Assembly: GCA_041648665.1 (NCBI GenBank) | Contig: JBAZOP010000112.1 | Location: 1 to 8,398, forward strand | Direction: 5' to 3' | Origin: a bacterium | GTDB taxonomy: Bacteria > UBA10199 > 2-02-FULL-44-16 > JAAZCA01 | Length of the DNA stretch: 8,398 nt | Shown: positions 1 through 6,205 of the stretch, one piece after another | How positions within the stretch are numbered: the stretch's first letter is position 1 | How the letters are laid out: each line of letters starts with the position of its first letter | Program-made: the position numbers and the translations under genes | Notes under the pieces: model-generated | The model's input: the letters and a program-made list of their open reading frames with translations, nothing else | What the model was told of the DNA's origin: nothing | Database searches by the model: none

Positions 1-508
1 GGAAACCAGGATCGCGATCCTGAAGAAAAAAGCTGAGAACTCCAATCTCAAGTGCCCGGACGACGTCGCCATGTTTTTGGCGAGCTCCATCAAGAACAAC
101 GTGAGGGAGCTTGAGGGCTCCCTGCTCCGCCTCAACGCCTTCGCCTCGCTCACGGGAACACCCGTCACGGTGGATCTCGCCCGCGAGGTCCTGGGCACAA
201 CGCTCCGCGCCAAGGAGTCCTCCTGCTCGATAGAGTCCATTCAGAAAACGGTCGCAAGCTACTACAGCCTCAACGTCTCGGACCTAAAGTCGCCCAGGAG
301 GATGCGGGTCCTGGCCTTCCCAAGGCAGGTCGCGATGTACCTGTGCAAGAAACATGTCGGCTCTTCTTTCCCTGAAATAGGCGGGAAATTCGGCGGAAAG
401 GACCACACCACCGTAATGCACGCCTGTCGCAAAATAGAGAAACTCTTGAAGTGCGACTCCAAGATTCAGAACGATATCGCCATCCTAGAAAAAGACATCC
501 TCCACTAG
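1..508 (+). CDS. dnaA: Chromosomal replication initiator DnaA, C-terminal part (5' end outside the window)
   Basis: DnaA is the ATP-dependent initiator that binds DnaA boxes, melts oriC and recruits the helicase. The frame is open from base 2, so the gene is cut by the window edge and only 168 C-terminal residues are visible; the ATG at 71 is internal. The visible part starts in the AAA+ lid (ETRIAILKKKAE). It then shows the sensor II segment NVRELEGSL, whose Arg is visible residue 35. Domain IV follows, with the DnaA signature GGKDHTTVMHACRKI at bases 392-436, which reads DnaA boxes. All motifs expected in this part are intact, and the C-terminus ends about 24 residues after the signature, as usual. 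The AT-rich spacer with DnaA-box-like sites and dnaN follow downstream, the standard order. The identity is certain; only the N-terminal domains and the promoter are unseen. Confidence 0.97.
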   Translation, partial: ETRIAILKKKAENSNLKCPDDVAMFLASSIKNNVRELEGSLLRLNAFASLTGTPVTVDLAREVLGTTLRAKESSCSIESIQKTVASYYSLNVSDLKSPRRMRVLAFPRQVAMYLCKKHVGSSFPEIGGKFGGKDHTTVMHACRKIEKLLKCDSKIQNDIAILEKDILH

Positions 509-549
509 AAACCTGTCGATTACTTTTCAACGGCAGCTCTTGATATCCC

Positions 550-558
550 TGTGGAAGA
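550..558 (-). promoter_or_regulatory. DnaA-box-like site, reverse orientation
   Basis: On the minus strand the site reads TCTTCCACA, which matches the relaxed DnaA-box consensus TTWTNCACA at eight of nine positions (the second base differs). It lies 41 nt after the dnaA stop. Such a weak match occurs by chance fairly often, so the call rests on its position in the dnaA-dnaN spacer. Confidence 0.35.
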
Positions 559-612
559 ATAAGATTTGTCTGTTGACAGGCGAGCTTTCGCTGGACTACT
601 TCTCCTTTTGAC

Positions 613-631
613 GCCCATCTCGCGGGCTTTT
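613..631 (+). terminator. Weak hairpin with T run, possible dnaA terminator
   Basis: GCCC at 613-616 can pair with GGGC at 624-627 around a 7-nt loop, and four T residues follow at 628-631. A four-pair stem and four T's are below what is normal for a strong intrinsic terminator. It is about 105 nt after the dnaA stop and before the AT-rich half of the spacer. It is the only hairpin with a T run I could find in the spacer, and it may be chance. Confidence 0.2.
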
Positions 632-671
632 CCAGCTAGACAAAACATGAACTACATCGTTAAAAACCACG

Positions 672-699
672 TTGCTTATGAGATTTTTTCTCTTATAAA
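672..699 (+). promoter_or_regulatory. Possible upstream dnaN promoter
   Basis: TTGCTT at 672-677 and TATAAA at 694-699 are separated by 16 nt. The -10 matches TATAAT at five positions and the -35 matches TTGACA at three. Transcription from here would run through the DnaA box at 701-709, which would suit DnaA control of dnaN, but that is inference. Confidence 0.3.
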
Positions 700-700
700 C

Positions 701-709
701 ATATCCACA
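701..709 (+). promoter_or_regulatory. DnaA-box-like site next to the unwinding element
   Basis: ATATCCACA differs from the strong DnaA box TTATCCACA only at the first base. It stands directly before CGCT and a series of CTA-type triplets, the place of the anchoring DnaA box in a basal origin unwinding system. Its context makes it the best-supported DnaA site in the window. Confidence 0.6.
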
Positions 710-713
710 CGCT

Positions 714-737
714 CTACTACGACTACTGTTTTATCTA
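714..737 (+). promoter_or_regulatory. Candidate DnaA-trio array
   Basis: Four bases (CGCT) after the DnaA-box-like site, the + strand reads in triplets CTA, CTA, CGA, CTA, CTG, TTT, TAT, CTA. On the opposite strand, read 3' to 5', these begin GAT, GAT, GCT, GAT, GAC. The DnaA-trio consensus described for bacterial origins is 3'-[G/A]A[T/A]-5' repeated, bound by DnaA polymerised on single-stranded DNA. Three of the first four triplets are perfect GAT. AT-rich DNA follows at once (TATAAT at 738-743, T run at 745-750), as expected where melting starts. The function is inferred from the motif order only. Confidence 0.55.
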
Positions 738-743
738 TATAAT
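738..743 (+). promoter_or_regulatory. dnaN promoter -10 element
   Basis: A perfect TATAAT lies 30 nt before the dnaN start. No good -35 hexamer is found 16 to 18 nt upstream, where the triplet array lies, so the promoter may be activator-dependent or the match may simply reflect AT-rich origin DNA. A transcript starting near 750 would carry a leader of about 24 nt with the ribosome binding site at 761-767. Confidence 0.4.
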
Positions 744-773
744 CTTTTTTAACAGCATAAGAGAGGACCGGCT

Positions 774-1886
774 ATGGAGATAAGAATAACAAGGACTGAG
801 ATGCTTAAAGGGTTAGGGCTTGTGCAGAGCATCGTGGAGAGAAAGAGCACGATGCCGATACTCACAAACGTTCTGCTGGAGGCAAGCGGGAAAAACCTTT
901 CCGTGACGGCCACGGACTTGGAAGTGGGAATGAACTGCATCTATCCTGCCGAGGTTGTCTCCGAAGGCAAGGTGACGATTCATGCTAAAAGCTTGTACGA
1001 GATAGTTAAGGAGTTGCCTGAGGAGATGGTCCATTTTAAACTGAAGAGCGGAAACTGGGTTGAGATAAAGTGCGGCAAGAGCAACTTCAAGGTCGTGGGA
1101 CTGGCCTCGGATGAGTTTCCATCCTTACCAAAAAAGGGCTCCGGCCAGACCCAAAAGGCGGACGCAGCTTTTATCCGCGACATGATCGATAAGACCTCGT
1201 TTGCCATGTCCAACGATGAGACGAGATACAACCTGAATGGAGTTTATACGGATTTCTCGGGGGCTGAGAATGGCAAGACCATACAGATGGTCGCGACGGA
1301 TGGTCACAGACTTTCGATCATAAAGAGGGAGGCGGATGTAAAGTGGTGTTTGCCAAAAGGCGGTATAGTGCCCAGGAAGGGCGTTGCGGAGCTGAAAAGA
1401 CTCGTGGAGACAGGGGATTCTCCGGTTGAACTATGGGCCGATGCAAAACACCTCATAGCGTATCGCGACAACACCACTTTGGTGATAAGGCTTATAGACG
1501 GCCAATTCCCGCCTTATGAGCAGGTGGTCCCAAAAAAGAGCAAGAGGGTTGTTTCTGTTAACCGCCAGGATCTCATACGTGCTTTGAAGCGAGTTTCCGT
1601 GATTTCCACAGACCGTTCGCGCGGCGTGCGCTTTACCGTGTCGCCGAACAACCTCGACATCTCCGCATCCAACCCAGACTTGGGGGAGGCTAAAGAGGAA
1701 TTGACTGCGCAGTATAAGGGAGACGCCTTTGATATCGGCTTCAATGCCCGCTATTTTATAGAGGCGCTCCTGTCTATAGAAGACGAACAGGTGGCGCTGC
1801 AGCTTGGCGACGAAACCTCGCCATGCCTCATAATGAGCGAGTTCGACCGCGGATTCACCCATGTCATAATGCCGATGAGGCTGTAG
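774..1886 (+). CDS. dnaN: DNA polymerase III beta subunit (sliding clamp) DnaN
   Basis: DnaN forms the ring-shaped clamp that holds DNA polymerase III and other partners on DNA. The product is 370 aa, close to the 366 aa of the E. coli clamp. It reads as the family throughout: the N-terminal motif VERKSTMPILTNVLLEA, the segment ATDLEVGMN, the central VATDGHRLSI, the DGQFPPYEQVVP stretch, and the C-terminal HVIMPMRL that forms part of the partner-binding pocket. The ATG at 774 is chosen because GAGAGGA at 761-767 stands 6 nt before it and the protein begins like known clamps. It follows the candidate origin, and recF begins 17 nt after its stop, so the two are probably co-transcribed. It is somewhat more AT-rich than gyrB but has no sign of damage. 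The identity is secure. Confidence 0.98.
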   Translation: MEIRITRTEMLKGLGLVQSIVERKSTMPILTNVLLEASGKNLSVTATDLEVGMNCIYPAEVVSEGKVTIHAKSLYEIVKELPEEMVHFKLKSGNWVEIKCGKSNFKVVGLASDEFPSLPKKGSGQTQKADAAFIRDMIDKTSFAMSNDETRYNLNGVYTDFSGAENGKTIQMVATDGHRLSIIKREADVKWCLPKGGIVPRKGVAELKRLVETGDSPVELWADAKHLIAYRDNTTLVIRLIDGQFPPYEQVVPKKSKRVVSVNRQDLIRALKRVSVISTDRSRGVRFTVSPNNLDISASNPDLGEAKEELTAQYKGDAFDIGFNARYFIEALLSIEDEQVALQLGDETSPCLIMSEFDRGFTHVIMPMRL

Positions 1887-1903
1887 GGGCGCATACCCGT
1901 AAG

Positions 1904-3022
1904 ATGCACATTGAATCAATAGCGCTGAAAGGCTTCAGAAACATAACAGACTTGCGCTTGGCCCCCGGCCCTGGCGTGAACCTGCTCATCGGGGCGAACG
2001 CTCAGGGCAAGACCAATGTCATAGAAGCGATAGACCTGCTTTCTACGGGGTCATCGTTCCGTACGCCCGAATTTCGCGACATGATAGGTTGGGAGGCTAC
2101 CAGGGCCGAAGTTGCGGCGACTGTGAGCGCGGTGGCCGGCAGGGACCACATAAAGGTCACAATGGACAGCGCCCGGAAGGGCTTTCAGAGGAATGGGAAA
2201 AGGGCTCTCCTAAAGGGCACAGCTTCTCTGAAGACCGTGATCTTCGCGCCGGAGGAGATAATGTTGCTCCGCAGCTCTCCCGGCGCCAGGCGAAGATATA
2301 TAGACGCGTTCATCTCTCAACTCCTCCCTGCGCACAGGGGCAACATCTCCAAATATGAAAAAGTGGTGAGGCAAAGAAATCGGATACTCTCCGATGCCGA
2401 CGCGCCCAGGGCCGCGCGCATGAAAGAGCTGGCGCCGTGGGACGACCAGCTCGTGGAGCTTGGCGGGAGGATTGTGATCGCAAGGCATGAATGGGTCGAA
2501 AGGTTGAACGAACACTTGCCCGGGCAATATATGAAGATCGCCTCGATCGATGGGCGCGCCGAATTTGTTTATGTGCCCCACTGCGGGGCAGGGCTCGTCG
2601 GTCAAGGTCTGCCGGCGATCAGGGGAGGGCTTGAGAGACAGCTTGCGGCGCGCAGGGAGGACGAATTCATACGCTGCACAACGCTGGTCGGCCCGCATCG
2701 CGACGATCTCGAAGCGCGGATAGGCGGCGCTGCGGTCAAGAGCTTTGGCTCGCAAGGGCAGCACAGGAGCTTTGTGCTGGCGCTTAAACTCGCCGAAATG
2801 GCCATGCTCAAGGAGGAGGCCCGCGAGGACCCGATACTCCTGCTCGACGACGTAGCGAGCGAGCTCGATTGCGATCGAAACCGGTTTTTCTTCGAGGCGA
2901 TAGCCGCAAATACAGGCCAGGTCTTCATTACAGCCACATCCGAGAAGGAGATCGGCCCCATGGGTAGCGGCCGCACTCAGCTGTTTTCCGTGAGCCGCGG
3001 CACCGCGGTCGCCCGCAAATAG
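1904..3022 (+). CDS. recF: DNA replication and repair protein RecF
   Basis: RecF is an SMC/ABC-like ATPase that, with RecO and RecR, loads RecA at gaps on replicating DNA. From the ATG at 1904 the product has 372 aa, normal for the family. It opens with MHIESIALKGFRNI, and the Walker A loop GANAQGKT is at residues 30-37. The ABC signature SQGQHRSFVLALKLAE and the Walker B/D-loop region LLLDDVASELD (about 312-322) are near the C-terminus, so the ATPase is complete. The frame is open further upstream, to an ATG at 1823 inside dnaN. The extra 27 residues do not look like RecF and would overlap dnaN by 64 nt, so 1904 is preferred. The Shine-Dalgarno is poor (AGGGG at 1885-1889, 14 nt away). Translation may therefore depend on ribosomes finishing dnaN. 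Confidence 0.97.
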   Translation: MHIESIALKGFRNITDLRLAPGPGVNLLIGANAQGKTNVIEAIDLLSTGSSFRTPEFRDMIGWEATRAEVAATVSAVAGRDHIKVTMDSARKGFQRNGKRALLKGTASLKTVIFAPEEIMLLRSSPGARRRYIDAFISQLLPAHRGNISKYEKVVRQRNRILSDADAPRAARMKELAPWDDQLVELGGRIVIARHEWVERLNEHLPGQYMKIASIDGRAEFVYVPHCGAGLVGQGLPAIRGGLERQLAARREDEFIRCTTLVGPHRDDLEARIGGAAVKSFGSQGQHRSFVLALKLAEMAMLKEEAREDPILLLDDVASELDCDRNRFFFEAIAANTGQVFITATSEKEIGPMGSGRTQLFSVSRGTAVARK

Positions 3023-3150
3023 CGTAAAAACGAAGGTTTGCGCCTGCCTGCGTCCATTCATTGCGCTTTACTTCATAACCCCTCTGTGCTATCCACATGC
3101 TCGATCCCAAAACAAGAAAAGCCTTTTAAATCAAGCAATTAAGAGGAAAC
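3023..3150. other. recF-gyrB spacer with probable gyrB leader
   Basis: This 128-bp non-coding gap separates recF from gyrB, so gyrB may have its own promoter. I see no strong pair: TTTACT at 3067-3072 and TATCCA at 3090-3095 are 17 nt apart but weak, and the latter overlaps a DnaA-box-like site. The last 35 nt are AT-rich and carry AAGAGGA at 3141-3147, three to four nt before the gyrB ATG, as the ribosome binding site. No terminator hairpin for recF is visible. Confidence 0.45.
3089..3097 (+). promoter_or_regulatory. DnaA-box-like site before gyrB
   Basis: CTATCCACA differs from the strong DnaA box TTATCCACA only at its first base. It lies 54 nt before the gyrB start in non-coding DNA and overlaps the weak -10 candidate at 3090-3095. 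It could let DnaA influence gyrB, or belong to a wider set of origin sites, or be chance. Confidence 0.35.
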
Positions 3151-5640
3151 ATGGAGAAACAGCAAGCAGCTGATTCAAAAAAATCCGGCAAAGAGAAAGC
3201 GGTTGTTGCGAAGGATGCGGTCAAGACCGGGCACTCCTACGACGCATCCAAGATCAAAGTCCTTGAGGGCCTTGATGCGGTTCGCCGCAGGCCTGCGATG
3301 TACATCGGATCCACGAACATCCACGGGCTTCATCAGCTCGTCTACGAAGTGGTCGACAACTCTGTGGACGAATCGCTCGCCGGGTTCTGCACGGACATCG
3401 ACGTCGTGATCCACATCGACGGCTCGGTGTCGGTCGAGGACAACGGACGAGGCATCCCGGTTGACATGCACGACACTGAGGGCGTCTCCGCGGCAGAGGT
3501 CGTTCTCACCAAGCTCCACGCAGGCGGAAAGTTCGATCATTCGTCATACAAGGTGTCCGGCGGTCTCCACGGCGTGGGAGTTTCCTGCGTCAACGCGCTC
3601 TCGGAGCAGCTCGACCTGGAAATAAGGAGGGATGGGAAGCTCTATTGTCAGAGCTACAAATGCGGCAAACCGGATGCGCCGCTCGCTGAAAAAGGAAAGA
3701 GCGAGCGCAGCGGCACCAAGGTCCACTTCAGGGCCGACAAGAGCATCTTCGAGACCACGGAAGTCAATTTCGATACCCTCTCACAGAGGCTGAGGGAGAT
3801 CGCATTCCTCAACAAAGGGCTCAAGATTTCGATCACTGACGAACGCGAGAAAGACAAGCAGCACGTCTTCAAGTACGAGGGCGGCATAAGCAGCTTCGTG
3901 GAGTTCCTCAACAAGGCGAAGGAGACGGTGCACGGCAAGGTCGTGCACTTCGAGACCGAAAAAGACGGCGTCATCGTCGACGTGGCCATGCAGTGGAACA
4001 CAGGATATAAGGAGCAGATCTTCTCGTTCGCGAACAACATCAACACTCGCGATGGAGGCACGCATCTCTCCGGACTCAAGTCTGCGCTCACCAGGACGAT
4101 AAACCAGTACGCCACCAAGAACGAGCTTCTCAAGAAGCTCAACAAGCCCCCCGACGGCGAGGACATACGCGAGGGCCTGTGCGCGGTGATATCCGTGAAG
4201 CTCCCGAACCCGCAGTTCGAGGGGCAGACCAAGGGGAAATTGGGCAACTCCGAAATAGAGGGCCTGGTCAAGCAGGCGGTCTACGAGAAGCTCAGCGAGT
4301 TCCTGGAGATGAATGGGCCGACGGCTCGCAAGATAGTCGACAAGGCCGTGGTGGCGGCCAGCGCCCGCGAGGCTGCGCGTCAGGCGAGAAACCTGGTCAG
4401 GAGAAAGAGCGCGATGGAGGCCGGCACGCTGCCGGGCAAGCTCGCCGATTGCCAGGAGCGGGACCCGGCGGTCTCTGAGCTCTACATCGTGGAAGGCGAC
4501 AGCGCCGGAGGTTCGGCAAAACAGGGACGCGATCGGAGATTTCAGGCGATATTGCCCCTCAAGGGGAAGATACTCAACGTTGAGAAGGCGCGCTTCGACA
4601 AGATGCTCTCCTCGGATGAGATCCGCACGATAATCACGGCGCTGGGCACCGGCATCGGCGAAGAAGACTTCGACATAGCGAAGCTTCGGTACCACAGGAT
4701 CATCCTCCTCGCCGATGCGGACGTCGATGGCGCACACATCAGGACGCTCCTTCTCACCTTTTTCTACAGGCAGATGCCAGAGGTAATCGAGAACGGGTAC
4801 CTCTATATCGGACAACCGCCGCTCTATCGCGTGAAGAAGGGAAAATCTGAAAAGTATCTCAAAGACGATGATGCGCTCGAAGGGTTTCTCATAGATCTCG
4901 GAGTCGAAGGGATAACCGTCGAACCCAAGGGCGCCGACAAACCTTACTCCGGCAAGGCGCTCGCGAAGATCACCCGCCAGTTGATCCACTACTCCGGCAT
5001 ACTGGATATCCTCAAGGCAAGGAGGGATCCGAGGGTAATAGATGCGGTGGTGGAGACGGAGGCCATCAACCACACCGTGCTGTCCGGCGCGCAGAAGAAA
5101 CTGGACTCGGCGTTGGACGAGATAGCCCAGTATCTGCACAGGCGATATCCGGAGCTCTCCGACTTCAAAATGGATCAGGGTGACGATCCCAAGAACGAGG
5201 CGAAGAGGGTCGTGTACAACACCATATGGAACGGTTTCCCCAGGGAGACGGTGATCGACATCGAGTTTCTGCATTCCCCGGAGTTCCGGGAACTCAAGTC
5301 GCTATACGATGAGTTCTCGAAGCTTGGGAAGGCGCCGTATGCGGTGACGCGCGACGGGGAGTCGATCGAGCTCGCGAGCCTCTTGCAGGTGAAGGAGTAC
5401 ATACTGACGGAGGGCAAAAGGGGCTACGACATCCAGCGCTACAAAGGCCTGGGCGAAATGAACCCGAGCCAGCTTTGGGAAACCACCCTCGATCCGGAGC
5501 GCAGGACGCTTTTACAAGTGCACATCGATGATGCCGTAGAAGCAGACAGCATCTTCTCCGTATTGATGGGGGATCAGGTGGAGCCTCGCAGGGAGTTCAT
5601 CGAGAAGAACGCGCTCTACGTCCGCAACCTGGATATATAA
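3151..5640 (+). CDS. gyrB: DNA gyrase subunit B
   Basis: GyrB is the ATPase/Toprim subunit of gyrase, which with GyrA introduces negative supercoils. The product is 829 aa. The GHKL ATPase shows Glu66 and Asn70 (YEVVDN), DNGRG at 97-101 and GGLHGVG at 137-143. The Toprim domain shows EGDSAGG with Glu448, PLKGK with Lys471, and DADVDG with Asp522 and Asp524. These sit exactly 24 residues later than in E. coli, because of a Lys/Ala-rich N-terminal extension. Arg160 matches the coumarin-contact arginine. Residues about 570-750 form the Gram-negative-type insertion, followed by the tail YKGLGEMNPSQLWETT (764-779). No other in-frame start precedes the ATPase domain, so ATG 3151 with AAGAGGA before it is the start. 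gyrA is not the next gene. The identity is certain. Confidence 0.99.
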   Translation: MEKQQAADSKKSGKEKAVVAKDAVKTGHSYDASKIKVLEGLDAVRRRPAMYIGSTNIHGLHQLVYEVVDNSVDESLAGFCTDIDVVIHIDGSVSVEDNGRGIPVDMHDTEGVSAAEVVLTKLHAGGKFDHSSYKVSGGLHGVGVSCVNALSEQLDLEIRRDGKLYCQSYKCGKPDAPLAEKGKSERSGTKVHFRADKSIFETTEVNFDTLSQRLREIAFLNKGLKISITDEREKDKQHVFKYEGGISSFVEFLNKAKETVHGKVVHFETEKDGVIVDVAMQWNTGYKEQIFSFANNINTRDGGTHLSGLKSALTRTINQYATKNELLKKLNKPPDGEDIREGLCAVISVKLPNPQFEGQTKGKLGNSEIEGLVKQAVYEKLSEFLEMNGPTARKIVDKAVVAASAREAARQARNLVRRKSAMEAGTLPGKLADCQERDPAVSELYIVEGDSAGGSAKQGRDRRFQAILPLKGKILNVEKARFDKMLSSDEIRTIITALGTGIGEEDFDIAKLRYHRIILLADADVDGAHIRTLLLTFFYRQMPEVIENGYLYIGQPPLYRVKKGKSEKYLKDDDALEGFLIDLGVEGITVEPKGADKPYSGKALAKITRQLIHYSGILDILKARRDPRVIDAVVETEAINHTVLSGAQKKLDSALDEIAQYLHRRYPELSDFKMDQGDDPKNEAKRVVYNTIWNGFPRETVIDIEFLHSPEFRELKSLYDEFSKLGKAPYAVTRDGESIELASLLQVKEYILTEGKRGYDIQRYKGLGEMNPSQLWETTLDPERRTLLQVHIDDAVEADSIFSVLMGDQVEPRREFIEKNALYVRNLDI

Positions 5641-5648
5641 CCCAGGTT
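5626..5648. repeat. Inverted repeat across the convergent stop codons
   Basis: AACCTGG at 5626-5632 is perfectly repeated in inverted form as CCAGGTT at 5642-5648, with a 9-nt AT-rich loop between. After one mismatch, two more pairs can form outside. The arms enclose the gyrB stop (5638-5640) and reach into the stop of the minus-strand gene (5647-5649). There is no T run on either side, so it is not a standard intrinsic terminator. It could still act as a bidirectional 3'-end hairpin for the two converging transcripts. Confidence 0.45.
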
Positions 5649-6132
5649 ACGCTATCTTCAGGCTCTTCAAAAAATCCTGGAACGGTTTGTAGTATGCCGG
5701 GAACTTCTCGTCTGGGAAGCTGGCGGTCATGTTTATGGCCAGTTTCTCCTTGAGGAGGGTGACCTGGATCTGTTTCACGATCTGACCTTCCTTGATCTTA
5801 GGGGCAGGCCGATCCGGCTGTTGCTGCTTGAGCATCTCGGCCATCGCGGAGACGTCCCAGCTGCATATCATCATTTTGCCGCGCACGCCGGATATCGCTA
5901 TGTCCTTCTCATCGGAGATCTTGAGGTCCTTGATGCCCCTCTTTACGATGGAATCCCTGATCCGTCCGAAATACGTGGCAAGGTCTATCTCGCCCGGGAG
6001 GTATTCCTTGGTGACGATTACATTCGGCTTGACGTTGGGGTCTTCCGAAGGCAACGTGAGCGTGAGCATGCCCTGGACATTCCAGTCCTGCGGCAGGTCG
6101 GCTGTCAATTCGGCCAGCTCAATTCTCGGCAT
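5647..6132 (-). CDS. DcrB/DUF1795-like small protein
   Basis: The product is 161 aa with no signal peptide and no membrane segment, so it is probably cytoplasmic. Its pattern resembles the DcrB/DUF1795 family. It has an N-terminal strand ending in LPQDW, a long strand NVIVTKEYLPGEIDLATYF followed by a helix, a central GVRGKMMICSW strand, and a late strand LAINMTASFPDE leading to a C-terminal helix that ends in FLKSLKI. The family adopts a MOG1/PsbP-like fold. Members include DcrB, needed for some phage infections in enterobacteria, and Eag-type chaperones of type VI effectors. No Rhs, VgrG or other secretion gene is nearby, so neither role can be assigned. The start is well supported by AAGGAGG four nt before the ATG. 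It converges on gyrB with a 6-nt gap and is probably a single-gene transcript. The family call is from pattern memory; the function is unknown. Confidence 0.6.
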   Translation of the reverse strand: MPRIELAELTADLPQDWNVQGMLTLTLPSEDPNVKPNVIVTKEYLPGEIDLATYFGRIRDSIVKRGIKDLKISDEKDIAISGVRGKMMICSWDVSAMAEMLKQQQPDRPAPKIKEGQIVKQIQVTLLKEKLAINMTASFPDEKFPAYYKPFQDFLKSLKIA

Positions 6133-6134
6133 AA

Positions 6135-6151
6135 CGCCTCCTTTTCAGGCG
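6135..6151 (-). promoter_or_regulatory. Strong Shine-Dalgarno inside a small hairpin
   Basis: On the minus strand AAGGAGG (6143-6137) stands four nt before the ATG and fixes the start of the DcrB-like gene. CGCCT (6151-6147) can pair with AGGCG (6139-6135) around a 7-nt loop, so half of the Shine-Dalgarno would be in the stem and half in the loop. This might dampen translation, but a five-pair stem is short. Confidence 0.4.
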
Positions 6152-6155
6152 CTCA

Positions 6156-6183
6156 GGGATAGCATTTAGAAACAAACGGTCAA
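6156..6183 (-). promoter_or_regulatory. Possible promoter of the DcrB-like gene
   Basis: On the minus strand TTGACC (6183-6178) and TATCCC (6161-6156) are 16 nt apart. The -35 matches the sigma-70 consensus at five of six positions and the -10 at only three. Transcription would start some 17 nt before the ATG. The gap to the divergent gene is only 73 bp, so both promoters must lie here. I could not find a convincing one for the plus-strand gene. Confidence 0.3.
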
Positions 6184-6191
6184 GCGTATTC

Positions 6192-6198
6192 AGAGGAG
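6192..6198 (+). promoter_or_regulatory. Ribosome binding site that fixes a TTG start
   Basis: AGAGGAG ends seven nt before TTG 6206. No ATG or GTG lies in frame between the upstream stop (6167-6169) and the S4 domain, so this site decides the start of the pseudouridine synthase. Confidence 0.65.
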
Positions 6199-6205
6199 AC
6201 GGACC

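Larger units (their letters stand above)
509..773. other. Candidate replication origin (oriC) in the dnaA-dnaN spacer
   Basis: This 265-bp gap has no plausible gene and is clearly more AT-rich than its flanks, especially from about 640 to 760. It holds DnaA-box-like sites at 550-558 (reverse) and 701-709 (forward), CTA-type triplets at 714-737, the sequence TATATAAT and a T run at 745-750. Many bacteria keep oriC beside dnaA, often on its dnaN side. The order of box, short GC step, triplets and AT-rich DNA fits the known unwinding-element architecture. The few boxes seen are one-mismatch versions. A further box cluster may lie upstream of dnaA, outside the window, as in bipartite origins. Calling this the origin is inference from position and motifs. 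Confidence 0.6.

Noticed and set aside
573..602. A perfect TTGACA (573-578) as a dnaN promoter
   Set aside because: No acceptable -10 is found at 16 to 18 nt; the best is TACTTC at 597-602. It is also 170 nt from dnaN, with better -10 elements nearer.
1823..1903. A longer recF starting inside dnaN
   Set aside because: The extra 27 residues are the dnaN 3' end read in another frame and do not resemble RecF, whereas MHIESIALKGF at 1904 is the normal family start.
2210..3061. A 283-codon minus-strand frame across recF
   Set aside because: It is a shadow of recF with no family-like motif and no ribosome binding site that I could find.
3781..5274. A 497-codon open frame on the minus strand inside gyrB
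   Set aside because: It lies wholly antisense to an unmistakable gyrB, its translation resembles no family, and long antisense frames are expected under G/C-biased third positions.
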